Shown here: positions 11,092-21,954 of the stretch, piece by piece | Numbering within the stretch: the stretch's first letter is position 1 | How the letters are laid out: the number at the start of each line of letters is the position of its first letter | NCBI GenBank assembly: GCA_964016875.1 | Contig: OZ024735.1 | Span: forward strand, 5,317,338 to 5,381,337 | Origin: Fallopia convolvulus | Taxonomy: Eukaryota; Streptophyta; Magnoliopsida; Caryophyllales; Polygonaceae | Direction of reading: 5' to 3' | DNA: 64,000 nucleotides | Made by a program: the position numbers and the translations under genes | Notes under the pieces: model-generated | Databases searched by the model: none | What the model saw: only the letters and a program-made list of their open reading frames with translations | What the model was told of the DNA's origin: nothing

Positions 11092-13750
11092 CCATGGCCT
11101 GTGGGTCTCAGCCCGAGGGCCGCATGTCATATATGTGCGACGTTTGGTCCCCCGCACCCGGGACGCGAAGTTTTAGCTATGAGAAACTCTTTTGCGAGTT
11201 CCTCGAGGTTGTGATCTTTCTGCCTGAGGAGGCCCCGACGGTTCTGAGGAGGGAGGCCCTTGAAAAGGTTGAGAGGGACTTTCCTTGGCCCGAGGGGGTT
11301 GAGATGGCACTTCCCGAGGGAGAGAGCTACTCCTTGGCCTTGTACGAACAGTGTGCGGTTGTTCATCTGCCCAGCCTCCAGGCTGGCTTCCGGCTGCCAC
11401 TTGCTTAGCACCTGGTCAACTTTTTGTGGTTGATGCATGTCTACCCCGCGCAACTGTTTCCCAACGCATGGAGGCTCTTGTGCGCGTACACCATCCGAAG
11501 CGACGAGCTCGGGGAAGGGCCCAATATGGACGTCATGACAAGTTTGTTTATGGCGAGACGAGAGAAGAAGTCGTGTCTCATCAACCTAAGTTTACCCCGT
11601 CGAACGTCGGTCAGTGGAAAGACAAGTGGTTCCTGGTCCGGGATCGTTTTGGGAGGTACCTTAACTTCCCCTCGGCATCGGACAACTTCTGCCGCTTCAA
11701 GGGGTCGCTAGATGTCACCGAGCTCAAGGCTCGGTGTGCAACGGCACGCCAGCAACCTTAATGGGAATACCTGTAGCAAGACCGACTCGAGAGAGTGGGT
11801 CTGAGTCTTACCTTTCCAAACCGCGATGGCGCAGAGGGTACTTGTTTCTTTTTCTTGCTCTTGCATTGTTTCTTGTTTTGTTTTCGATCTGGATCACGCA
11901 CAGTAGCCCCGAACTTTGCTCAGTTTGTGATGATTACGAGCCTCGCTCGGGTCACACATTCTTTAGATTTCGGTTGTTTGCGACGATCACGAGCCTCGCT
12001 CGGGTCGCGCTTTCTAGACTTTGATTATTTGCGATGATCACGAGCCTTGCTCGGATCACGCATTCTTAGATTTTGATTGTTCGTGATGATCACGAGCCTC
12101 ACTCAGATCACACACTCTAGATTTTTATTGTTTACAATGATCACGAGCCTCGCTCGGATCACGCACTCTAGATTTTGATTGTTTGCGATGATCACGAGCC
12201 TCGCTCGGATCACGCACTCTAGATTTTGATTTTTTGCGACCCTCTCCCTTTTCTTTTCTTTTATTTAACATGCTTTTTTCTTTGTAGTGATTCTTTTGGA
12301 CGCTCTGGCCTCGAGGGCAAAGGGAAAGAAGGCCATGGTCCACATCGCGCAGACTTCTCGAGCCCCGAAGGCTCCAACGATGAAAACCCCGGCCCCGACG
12401 GCGAAGGAGCCGACCTTGACGACGAAAGCGCCAACCCCTGCGAAGGCCGCAGGGGTAAAGATTATTGAGGGGGGCCACCCAAAGGAGATGCTACCAGAGC
12501 GTCCTCCCAAGCCCCTCGAGGATCCGGCGACGGGGCCGGGTCCAAGCGAAAGGAAGCGGAGGTGTCGCCCCGCAAGGAAAAGAGGAAGAAGCACAAGGGG
12601 ACGACTAACACAGCTCCTCGGGGAGTGAGATCAAACCTAGTCCCAATTTCGAGGGGCGGGCTCTCTCCGCCACCGATCCTCCTGCCGCGAAGTTCCACTG
12701 CCCTGGGCCATCCCGGGGTGCGCTCAAGAACTGGAACAAGGAAGACTGGAAGGTGGAGATTGCGTGGGCGAACAATCTCTCCGAGGACGCCCTTAATGAC
12801 GAGGCCCTCCGCTATCGGCGATGGTAAGTTTTGTTTCTTTTTTGTAAGCCTCGCTCGAAAGTTTCATGCTTGTTCTCTCCTAATGTACTTTTGGCTTTTC
12901 AGCAGAATTTCTTCGAGAACTACAATTGCAGCCGCATCAATCTCCTCCACAGGAGAATGGACAAGATGGAGGCGGCGCTTAAGGCTCGCACGGAGGAGTG
13001 CGCGAAGAAGGAGAAGGATCTCGCCGAGTCCGAGAGGCGGGTTAGGGCCGCGAAGATGGCAGCGAAGGATGAGGCCAAGGCCGCGGCCAAGGCGAAGGAT
13101 GGGGAGGCGAAGGCGAAGGAGTAGGAGGCGAAGGCCTTTGTTGGGGATCTACAGGCCTCGGTTGAGGACATCCGGAACAAACTCTCCGGGGAACACAAGT
13201 ATTTTAAGGAGAAGGAGTCGGAGCTCCAGAAGGTCGAGGAAGAGAACAACAACCTTCACCATCGCATCAAGGAGCTTAATGAAGAGGTGGAGGCTACATG
13301 GCCCAAATATGTCAAGTCTGTCGAGTACGAAGAACAATTGCTGAGCAGCATTGATGCGATGTACCGGCAGGGTATTCGTGTGAGGGTGCGGAAGGCGGTC
13401 GCGAAGTATCGACACGTCGATCCCCGCATCGTCTTTTTCGTCCACAACTATGGATTGACATTGGGGGAGACTGTGGAGGATCCCGAGGGAGAATGTGAGT
13501 TCTTCCTCGACAACGAGGGTGGGGTCGCATCGAGCGAGAACGAAGTTCCTGCCGAAGGTCTCTCAGCCCAGGAAGATCTGAACCCCTCCCTGGGCAATCC
13601 CAAACTCGCGCCGGGCGCGCCCACCCCTGATCCCGAAGTTATTATCGCCGCGCCCAGTGGCCAAGTCTCCATGGCCCTCCTACCGACAAGCCGAGCTAAT
13701 GAAGGGCGCCCTTGTAATCTTTGTTTTTTGTTTTTTAAGGATTTTGGTGG
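11092..13750 (+). pseudogene. Tat-A antisense extra ORF (Transposase_28-like plus coiled coil)
   Basis: Lies between pol and the 3' LTR, on the strand opposite to pol. The N-terminal part (about 11092-11761, two frame changes) has LYEQ...QAGFRLPLA, LFPNAWRLLCAYTI and WKDKWFLVRDRFGRYLNF, the pattern of plant gypsy-type Transposase_28 proteins. After a tandem-repeat array, 12290-12833 has a Pro/Thr/Lys-rich stretch and NWNKEDWKVEIAWANN. A candidate intron (GT at 12834, AG at 12901-12902 or 12904-12905) is followed by a Lys/Glu/Ala-rich coiled coil (MDKMEAALKARTEE onward), then VAKYRHVDPRIVFFVHNYGLTLGETV and an acidic/Pro tail. Tat-B carries a homologous antisense ORF. Function of these ORFs is not established. 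Several stops and frameshifts make this copy nonfunctional. Confidence 0.75.
11932..12240. repeat. Tandem array, about 51-53 bp unit, 6 copies
   Basis: Units begin at 11932, 11984, 12035, 12088, 12139 and 12190. Each carries a GATCACGAGCCTCGCTCGGA-type core, which contains the small hairpin CGAGC-CTC-GCTCG, then TAGATTTTGATTGTTT. It sits inside the antisense-ORF region of Tat-A, between its N-terminal and C-terminal coding blocks. The same core recurs in the array at 13959-14335. Confidence 0.9.
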
Positions 13751-13958
13751 CCCCGCTGGGGTATGTAATTACGATACTTCGGTCTTCCGACCTTATTTTA
13801 TGCACTTTTCTTTCTATCTTTGCTTGTGGTTACGTCGCTTGCCCTTCGATGGTTCCAAACACCCATTACATCCCGATCTAACCCCATGGCCCGAGCGCCG
13901 CAAGACGTGCGGACTGCTCGAGCCATATAGGGTAATTTTTATTTTTCAATTGCACAGC

Positions 13959-14335
13959 GATCCCGAACCTCACTCGGATCGTGCATGGATTGTTTTTGAT
14001 TATCTGTAATGATCCCGAACCTCGCTCGGATCGTGCATGGTAGAATATATGCAGCGATCACGAGCCTCGCTCGGATCGCACATGAATTGTTTTTTATTAT
14101 CTGCAACGATCCCGAGCCTCGCTCGGATCATGCATGTATTGTTTTTTATTATCTGCAATGATCCTGAGCCTCGCTCGGATCGTGCATGGTAGAATATATG
14201 CAGCGATCATGAGCCTCGCTCGGATCGCGCATGGTAGAATATATGTAGCGACCACGAGCCTCGCTCGGATTGTGCATGGATTGTTTTTTGATTATTTGCA
14301 ACTATCCCGAGCCTCGCTCGGATCGTGCATGGCAG
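13959..14335. repeat. Tandem array with alternating 45- and 52-bp units, 8 copies
   Basis: Units begin near 13959, 14011, 14056, 14108, 14160, 14205, 14250 and 14304. All share the core GATC(C/A)CGAGCCTCGCTCGGATC. The 52-bp units have a TTGTTTTTTATTATCTGCAA spacer and the 45-bp units a TAGAATATATGCAGC spacer. The shared core links this array to 11932-12240 across the antisense ORF. Confidence 0.9.
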
Positions 14336-14350
14336 AAATTTGGTTGTCTC

Positions 14351-15031
14351 CATCCCCAAGCGGGAAGCGAGGGGTGGATTTGCGCACTTAAAACCGAGAA
14401 TCTCCAACCCCAAGCGGGAAGCAAGGGGTGGATTTGCGCACTTAAAACCGAGAATCTCCAACCCCAAGCGGGAAGCGAGGAGTGGATTTGCGCACTTAAA
14501 ACCTAGAATCTCCAACACCAAGCGGGAAGCGAGGGGTGGATTTGCGCACTTAAAACCGAGAATCTCCAACTACAAGCGGGAAGCGAGGGGTGGATTTGCG
14601 CACTTAAAACCGAGAATCTCTAACCCCAAGCGGGAAGCGAGGGGTGGATTTGCGCACTTAAAACCGAGAATCTCCAACCCCAAGTGGGAAGCAAGGGGTG
14701 GATTTGCGCACTTAAAACCGAGAATCTCCAACCCCAAGAGGGAAGCAAGGGGTGGATTTTCACACTTAAAACCGAGAATCTCCAACCCCAAGCGGGAAGC
14801 GAGGGGTGGATTTGCGCACTTAAAACCGAGAATCTCCAACCCCAAGCGGGAAGCAAGGGGTGGATTTCGGCACTTAAAACCGAGAATCTCCAACCCCAAG
14901 CGGGAAGCGAGGGGTGGATTTGCGCACTTAAAACCGAGAATCTCCAACCCCAAGCGAGAATCGAGGGGTGGATTTGCGCACTTAAATCCGAGAATCTCCA
15001 ACCCCAAGCGGGAAGTGAGGGGTAGATTCTA
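14351..15031. repeat. 54-bp tandem array, about 12.5 copies
   Basis: Unit of exactly 54 bp, for example from 14361 to 14415 to 14469, built around CAAGCGGGAAGCGAGGGGTG and CACTTAAAACCGAGAATC. Copies differ by a few bases. Because 54 is a multiple of three, several frames on both strands stay open and encode 18-residue repeats (plus strand: PKREARGGFAHLKPRISN); I treat that as a by-product. It lies in the Tat-A 3' region directly after the pol stop at 15127, at the place where Tat/Ogre elements are known to carry satellite-like repeats. Confidence 0.95.
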
Positions 15032-15126
15032 GCAAACGCGCTCTCGATGCAAGGTTTTCATATTGAGACGATATCGGAAAATAACATTATCCTTCATTCA
15101 CAAAATTTTGGTGACAACGAGGATCT

Positions 15127-16257
15127 CTACGCATAATACCTTTTGAGTCGAGCGACATTCCAAGTTTTACTTAGAGTGCGCCCCTCGCTATCCTTGAGCT
15201 TAAAGGCCCCGAGCGCGACTTCTTCCCCGAGGAGGTACGGTCCCTCCCAGTTTGGATCTAGCTTCCCGCCCACGATGCGCCTTAAAATGAGATTTCCCGA
15301 GACTAAAACCCGGGGTCTTACCTTCTTGTCATGATATACCGTAACCCGCCGTTTGTATTCCATGGAGCGTAGGGTTGCGACCTCGCGAAGTTCGTCCCTA
15401 AACTGCAATTCTACCTTGAGATTGGCCTCGTTTTCTTTTTCGTTGAAGTCGAAAACCCTTGCTGAGGGGACCAAGGTTTCCACTAGGACCAGCGCGTTCA
15501 CCCCGTAGGCTAAAGCGAAAGGTGTTTCCCCCATGGCGTAACGCGCAGTCGTTCGATATGTCCATAGGACAAGCGGGGGAAGCTCCGCCTAGCGGCCTTG
15601 TGCTGTGCCCAGTCGCTTCTTGAGATCGGACAGGATCCGGGCATTGATGTTTTCTACCTGGCCGTTTGATTGGGGATGGGCCACTGATGAAAACTTCAGA
15701 GTGATACCAAGTTCGGAGCAAAAGGTCCGAGTTTCCTCGCAATCGAACTGGGCGCCATGTTCGGTCATGATGGTCATGGGGACCCAAAGTGACATACGAG
15801 GTTTTTCCATAGGAAATTACAGACCTTCGTTCCTGGTATTTTTACCATTGCCTCTACCTCGACCCACTTCGTGAAGTAGTCGACGATGACGAGGATGTAC
15901 TGAACCTGGCCCATTGCCTTGGGGAAGGGTCCCAAAATGTCCATCCCCCACATCACAAAGGGGCAGGGTGCATGGATCGAGCACATGCGCGTGGTCGGGG
16001 CATGCTGAACGTTGGCGTTCTTTTGGAACCCGTCGCACTTCTGAACAAAAGCCCTCGTTTTCTCCCTGAGGGTGGGCCAAAAGTATCCCAAGTGGGCGAT
16101 TTTGTGCGACAAGGCATGCCAACCCGGTTGGCCGCCGCAGACCCCCTCATGTGCCTCGAACAGGATGTGCTCTACGGCCTCGGTTGGCCGCATAGTAAGT
16201 TGGGTTCTGCGAAATCTCGCCGATGACACAGTAGCGGGCTGCCCGCATTTTGAGTTT
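15127..16257 (-). pseudogene. Tat-A integrase (3' part of pol)
   Basis: Integrase that would insert the element cDNA. The minus strand begins at the Athila junction and runs through the zinc-binding region (HILFEAHEGVCGGQ, ALSHKIAHLGYFWPTL) into the core (WGMDILGPFPKAMG, VDYFTKWVEVEA). The second acidic site reads TEHGAQFD where TDNGTQFD is usual, so its catalytic Asp is replaced by Glu. The third site, QVENINARIL, keeps Glu. The C-terminal part (GGKLDPNWEGPYLL, LSKTWNVARLKRYYA) ends at 15127. There are frame changes near 15780 and at several other places, including a stop after GTAQGR. The upstream half of pol resumes across the Athila insertion at 41624. Confidence 0.88.
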
Positions 16258-16262
16258 TCTAG

Positions 16263-17648
16263 TGATAACTTGCATATAGGAGTGGTGTAGATGCATGTTT
16301 TATGTAAGTTTTAGCTAGTTTTAGGTTAGTTTTTGTTTAGATTCTAGGATTTTGTGTTGTTGGGTAGATTGCGCTTGTTTGCTTGGTTTTGTAGGTTTTT
16401 AGGTTTATAAGCAAAAGCGGGATGAGCTTTAGTTGATCATGGTGGTGGTTAGAAGAATTGAAGTGAGCTAGGAGGTGGTGCAAAGGAGCGTTGAAGAGTA
16501 GAAGTGAGGACCAACATAAGAACAATTGCGTCAGTTGTAAAGATGGAGTGCAACCCGAGTAATCTTGATTGAGACGAAATGCGCGGGTTGGGAAGACAAA
16601 GCGCGACCGCACAATTTATGGTGTAACCCGCACAATTGGGATTTTCACGCGGACAGGTATTGGGCCGACTTGTGGACTTTGCTTTTGGGCTTGGTTATTT
16701 GTTTGTTCGACTTTATGTTTGTTTGTAGGGTTTTTGGAGGATGTGTTGAGATATTTAAACTCCTTTAGTTTCTCTCTCTTTCATAACATTAATCAGACTT
16801 TTGGAGGCTAGGGTTTTTCTCTCAAGGGAGCAACCTTTGAACCTTTTGTAAGATTTTCTTAATTTAATTATGCATTGCTAAATTCATTGTGTTTGACTAG
16901 TTATTGAAATCATAGATTGCATAATATTGTGAGATTTGATTGATTCTCAACAATTTGAATAGGTTTTATTCCCTGTGCTTAATTGAATCAGAATTATTCA
17001 AGGGTTTTGTTAGCTTGATCACCTAATAGAATTTCTAGGTTAATTTACAACTAATCTGATTAATGCCCGTTCGGGGTTCATTAGATAAAGTAGCATCTAT
17101 AATTGTTTGGACCCGTTCGGGCTATTCAATTGTAGAAGGGAATAAATCCACAAATAACTTAGATGTTTGTTTGCTCTAAGTATTTGTTTCTATTGATAAC
17201 TTGATTCGTAAAGCTGTTGTTTAATTGAATCTAGGCGTTGTTTTAGGTTATTAAATGATTAGGGTTGTTTAGACTGTTAGTTCTTTCAACTATTTCTGAA
17301 GTTTGGATCATAATCCTTAGTAGGATCATAATTCACAGTAGATTATTCAAGTGAATTGAGAATCAAGAGAATCGTTGATCAATAAACATATCTATGATGG
17401 ATTTAACTAGTTGAACACTTGTCTCTCATATATTTACAATCAACTTTGCATTCATATTTACTTTTCAATTTTGCATATTAGATGAGGAAATCATTCACAA
17501 AAATCCCTCCATATTACTTACTTGGCACTCAAGAAATAACACAATTATACGAGTCCCTGTGGGATCGACCCTTACTTACCGCTCTATTGAGTTTGGTAAA
17601 GCTAAGGTTTCTTTGATAGGTATAACGACCACTGAAAATACCTCATCA
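16263..17648 (+). repeat. Athila 5' LTR
   Basis: 1386 bp, TGATAACTTG...CCTCATCA. Collinear with the 3' LTR. A TATA-like TATTTAAA lies at 16752-16759, shortly before a CT-rich stretch. A GC-rich motif (GCGCGACCGCACAATT, about 16600-16615) recurs in gag and in the 3' region of the same element. Confidence 0.93.
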
Positions 17649-17652
17649 AATT

Positions 17653-17670
17653 TGGCGCCGTTGCTGGGGA
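17653..17670 (+). promoter_or_regulatory. Athila primer binding site
   Basis: TGGCGCCGTTGCTGGGGA, 4 bp after the LTR end. It matches the TGGCGCCGTTGCCGGGGA-type primer site common in Athila elements except for one base. It is where a host tRNA 3' end would prime minus-strand cDNA. Confidence 0.85.
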
Positions 17671-17724
17671 CTCGTCGCTATTTGTGTTCTTACTTTTGTG
17701 CTGTTTTTGGTTTAAACCTGTTAT

Positions 17725-19982
17725 ATGGTTCATACCCGTTCTACTAACTCATCTTCATTGCTTTTTTATGCAGATATTGACAGGACACTCTTCAAGCTAA
17801 GGAAGGAAATCCGGGATCACTTTCGAGCTCTACCGTTCTTTCATGATGAATTTGAATCTGAATCAGAGACTGAATCTGAATCTGCTGAATCTGCTGAGAT
17901 GGGTGACCAAACGTTGAGATAGTTGACTGCACCAAATCTAACACAACAACCGTTGGCGGTGCAATTTCCTGCTCTTGGTGAAGGAGTCAAGTTTTAGCTG
18001 AAATCTGGGTTGATTCACCTCTTGCCTTCATTCCATGGGCTTAGTGGTGAAGATCCCAACAAGCATCTTTATGAATTTCATACTATGTGCTCAAGCATGA
18101 AACTCGCTGATGTGACTCATGACCAAATCCCGCTGAGAGCCTTTCCTTTTTCTCTCAAGGATCAGGCTAAAGATTGGTTTTACTACTTGGCTCCGGGAAG
18201 TATTGTACATAGGTGAAAATGAAGCAAGCTTTTCTAGAAAAATACTTCCCTGCTACAAGGCTCAACGATCTGAAGAAGAGGATTAACAACATTGAGCAAG
18301 AAGCTAATGAGACCTTGTACGAGTACTATGAGAGATTCAAGAGGTTGATAGCCAACTGTCCTTTCCATGGCTACACTGATCAAGACATGATTCTATATCT
18401 TTTTAATGGCCTCTTGGATGATGAGAGAAGAATGGTGAATGCAACATGTCAAGGCAACATTCTCAACAAAACACCTATTGTTGCATTTGAATTATTTACC
18501 CAACTGTCTGAGGGTACAAGACAGTTCAGAAAAGAGACTGGCTCTAAAGCTGCAAATTTTGTGGTGGCTAATTCAAGAATCCAAGACGAAGTCACTAAGC
18601 TGAAAAGGATGATGAGGCAGCTTTTACAACAAGGTGGAAGACAACAGGTGAAATCCTGTGAAATATGTTGTGATAATATGCATCCCACTAATTCATGCCC
18701 TACACTTCAAGATCCAAATGCTGAGGTGAATGCATTGGGAGGCTATGGACCACCTAGGCCGAGGTATGACCCCTTCTCCAACACCTACAATCCTGGTTGG
18801 AGGGATCATCCTAACTTAAGGTACGAGAATGCAAATAATCAACAGTTCAACCAGCAAGGTGGTCAAGCTCCTTATAGGCCACCTTTCCAATCCCGTCCTC
18901 AAGGAGCCAATCAGAATGCTATGTCTACTGAAGATATGATTTGGACTCTTGCACAAACTGTGACTACAATGCAAGGCTCAATGAGCCAATTTCAACAAGA
19001 GACCAAGTCTAGCATCCACAATTTAGAGACTCAAGTTAGTCAAATTGCCAACGTTGTAGGCAAGCTGGAAGCTAAAGATTCAAGTAAGTTGCCCTCTCAA
19101 ACCGAGCTTAACCCAAAGCAAAACGTTAATGCTATCACTTTAAGGAGCGAGCGAGAGCTCCAAGAAGAGCCCAGGGACGGGCACTTATCAGCTGGGAGAG
19201 GAGTGGAAGAAGAAGCCAAGGACGAAACTGAGGAGCAACCCGAACTTTCAGATGCCATCCCGCGTAATTCGTCCAGAGACGAAAAGCGCGACTTAGCATC
19301 AGAAAGCGCGGCCGAGCAATTCGATCCCAACCTGCACATTCAGTCTCAGTTGAGATTGCGCGGGTTACCTGCTAAAAGCGCGGCCGCGCAATTGGGGGAC
19401 AGCTCGAGCATTCTGGGCGATGACGAAGATTCTTCTGAAACACCTCTGAAGGCCTATGTTCCTGTTCCACCATTTCCAGAAGCATTAAAAGAGACCCGAA
19501 AGCTGGAGAATGACAAGGAATTATTTGAGACATTCAGCAAATGTGAGGTAAACATTCCTTTACTTAAATTGATTAAAAGCATTCCTAGATATGCTAAGTT
19601 TTTGAAAGAATTGTGCACCATAAAAAGAACCCAAAAGCTTAAAAGGAAACAGAAAATCTTTGTGAGTGAACATGTGTCTACTGTGTTTCAAAGGCGCATG
19701 CCTCAGAAATGTGGTGACCCTGGCATGTTCACTATCCCTTGCATAATTGGTGGAAAAAAAATTGACAAAGCTATGCTAGATCTAGGTGCTTCAATAAATG
19801 TATTGCCTTACTTGGTGTATAAAATGCTTGAATTGGGTCCTCTGCAAGAAATTGGCGTTATAATACAACTAGCTGATAGATCTAATGTTTACCCTAGAGG
19901 GATAGTTGAAGATGTGCTTGTTATGGTTGATACTTTGATATTTCCTGCTGATTTTAATGTTTTAGATATGGACCATGATAAG
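17725..19982 (+). pseudogene. Athila gag and start of protease
   Basis: Gag starts at 17725 (MVHTRSTNSSS). A stop ends the first block at 17922, another lies near 17996, and one at 18216 follows the LPSFHGLSGEDPNKHL and AFPFSLKDQAKDW segments. The long open block 18213-19982 carries the rest of Retrotrans_gag (AFLEKYFPATRLNDL, YEYYERFKRLIANCP), a Cys-rich CEICCDNMHPTNSCP segment, a Gln/Asn/Pro-rich linker, and an Athila-type aspartic protease (AMLDLGASINVLPYLVYKML). The residues after NVLDMDHDK are Tat-B sequence: coding is cut at 19982 (TSD ataag) and resumes in frame at 28253. The linker at 19270-19395 contains the GC-rich motif also found in the LTR. Confidence 0.88.
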
Positions 19983-20025
19983 TGTTGGGCCTCGTTAAAA
20001 CCCAGCCCAGAAGACATGTTCCAAG
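19983..20025 (+). repeat. Tat-B 5' LTR remnant
   Basis: About 45 bp matching the first bases of the 3' LTR at 27726 (TGTTGGGCCTCGTTAAAACC, then CCCAGAAGACA), after which the sequences part. The end is approximate. The TSD outside it is intact, so the loss is an internal deletion and not a truncated insertion end. Confidence 0.8.
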
Positions 20026-20039
20026 TCTCGTAACACTTG

Positions 20040-21304
20040 ATGTCGTCAGGCCAGTAACCGGGTATCAGGTAAATGGTAATTCCTTAAGGGCGATACGGGA
20101 AGATACTGAGGTTTCCCAATTACGGGAACGCCTTAAAGACCTGGAAGATCGAATCACTCATGTCCCAGGGGCACCTCAACTGATAGCGATGGAAAGGAGA
20201 GATGGTTACACCGATTTTCCCTTCGTGCCTGCTATGGCAAGAGTTGATATCTCCCGAAAGTATCACGTTCATGACGTACCTAAGTACGAAGGAGTAACGG
20301 ATCCCGATCAACATATAGCAGCATTTAAACAGGCTATGAATATCAGTACAATCCCTTTTGACATGAAGGAGATTGTTATGTGTCGTTGGTTCGGGAACAC
20401 GTTATCCAGACCCGCACTCAACTGGCATTCGCACTTACCCCTTGGAAGTATTTCATCTTTCATTGAGTTAATTGACAAGTTCAGGATAAGATTTGCAAGC
20501 AGTCGACACGCCAAGAAACGATCAAGTGATTTGTACCGCATGGTCCAGAGACCGGGTGAATCTTTGAAGACCTTCCTCAACCGCTATAACGAGGAATTGG
20601 TGACCATTGAGGGATGCGATGCCGCTACAACTGTGGATGCATTTTGAAGGGGCATATCGGTTTGTAATCCTGAGTTATATCGTGAATTAACTAAATATCC
20701 TTGTTCGAATTTCGACGAAGTGCAGGTGAAAGCGTTCGCACATGTTCGATTAGAGGAAGACGACCTCTTTGTTGAAAAAGCAATCAGCCCTCACCGGCTA
20801 GACCGGAGACAAGGAAGGCGAGAACCAAGATACGCTCCATACCCCACCGCACTTCCCACCAAAACAACCGTCAATACAACATTCGCCAAGCAAGGCGAAA
20901 GATATGAAAGTCCCCGGCTGCCACCCAGACTTTCCCATTACAACTTCTGTGTGGATGCGACTGAGGTAGTTCGAACTCTCAACAAAATGGGGGATACTGT
21001 CAAATGGCCTCGAAAGAGTAATGTGCCCTCACACCAGAAAGACAAGTCTAGATGGTGTGACTTCCACTTTGATCATTGGCACCGGACCGATGAATGCATC
21101 GCGTTGCGAAAGGAGGTGAGTGAGTTGTTACGCAGGGGGCACCTCAAAGAATTAATATCAGAAAGAGCGAAGGAGCAGCTAGAGCGCAACAAAGAAAAAG
21201 CTCGTCCGCGACCACCCCCGAGGCACACTGGAGTAATCAACGTTATTACCGGGGGATCAGAAGAGAATGCCCCAGAGCTCCTTCGCGAACAAGTCTTGCC
21301 GTGA
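20040..21304 (+). pseudogene. Tat-B gag, 5' end deleted
   Basis: Capsid-like Gag. A helical N-terminal part (VSQLRERLKDLEDRI) precedes a Retrotrans_gag domain (ISRKYHVHDVPKYEGVTDP, WFGNTLSRPALNWHSHLP, KTFLNRYNEELVTIE). A TGA stop at 20645-20647 falls where Trp is usual (AF-stop-RGI). The frame is open again from about 20720 to 21304 with a Tat-type zinc-binding segment (CDFHFDHWHRTDEC) and a Lys/Arg-rich tail that ends at the protease. The true start has been lost with the 5' deletion, so the translation beginning at 19982 is an artefact of the junction. Confidence 0.82.
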
Positions 21305-21726
21305 TGCCAATCACCTTCGATGATGTCGAAGAAGAGGAAGTTCACCATGATTGTTTAATAATTTCTTTGATGATAGCCAATTTGCTTGTCAAAAGAATAT
21401 TAGTTGATAACGAAAGCTCCACTAATTTGATCATGTTGGATGCCTTGTACAGCTTAGGTCTCAGGATGGATGACATTGTCAAAAAATCTACGACTTTAGT
21501 AGGCTTCAGTGGTGAATCACGCAACACGTTGGGAGAAATATCCTTACCCACTGTTGCAGGAAGAATAAACTACCAGGTAAAATTCCAAGTACTTGATTGC
21601 CCTTCACCCTTTAATGTCATTTTGGGCAGGCCATGGATACACGGGATGAGGGTTATCCCTTTTACTTACCATCAATGCGTGAAGTTTCCGACGCCATGGG
21701 GAGTTCAAGAAATTAAGGGAGAATAG
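21301..21726 (+). pseudogene. Tat-B aspartic protease
   Basis: Retropepsin-like domain that would cleave the polyprotein. The active-site strand reads ILVDNESSTNLIMLDALYSLGL, where D-T/N/S-G-S-S is usual; the catalytic Asp is kept but the Gly after it is Glu. The flap-distal part, FNVILGRPWIHGM, is typical. It ends at a TAG (21724-21726). Between here and RT (21727-21954) the frame is broken, with recognisable remains of the linker (LDPLDPCKKIKIGADLEP-like in another frame). Confidence 0.8.
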
Positions 21727-21954
21727 AAATTAGCAAGGGAATGCTACTCCATAACGATGAAAGCAACGACTTCCAAGAACTTACAACTTGAAACAGGGAA
21801 GAAGTCGTCAGGTTAGCAATTAAAGGAATGTAGAACAACCACTTACTACGTAAAGCCGGAGACACCAGATCTTGAAGAAGTAGCTCTTGATCCATTAGAT
21901 CCGTGTAAGAAAATTAAAATAGGAGCAGACTTGGAGCCAACTATACGTTAACAA

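Noticed and set aside
12562..13344. 260-codon Arg-rich ORF
   Set aside because: Shadow frame of the coiled-coil part of the antisense ORF; its sequence is Arg/Ser low complexity and it crosses the likely intron at 12834-12902.
14351..15031. CRISPR-like array
   Set aside because: The repeats are head-to-tail without unique spacers, in a plant genome; it is a tandem satellite-like array in a retrotransposon 3' region.
14325..15032. 235-codon ORF of 18-residue repeats, and similar open frames on the minus strand
   Set aside because: It is a direct result of a 54-bp tandem repeat whose period is a multiple of three; several frames on both strands are equally open and no known protein motif appears.
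19982..20040. Fusion of the Athila protease with Tat-B sequence
   Set aside because: The last residues after NVLDMDHDK come from the LTR remnant of Tat-B; the TSD shows that this is an insertion junction, not a fusion gene.
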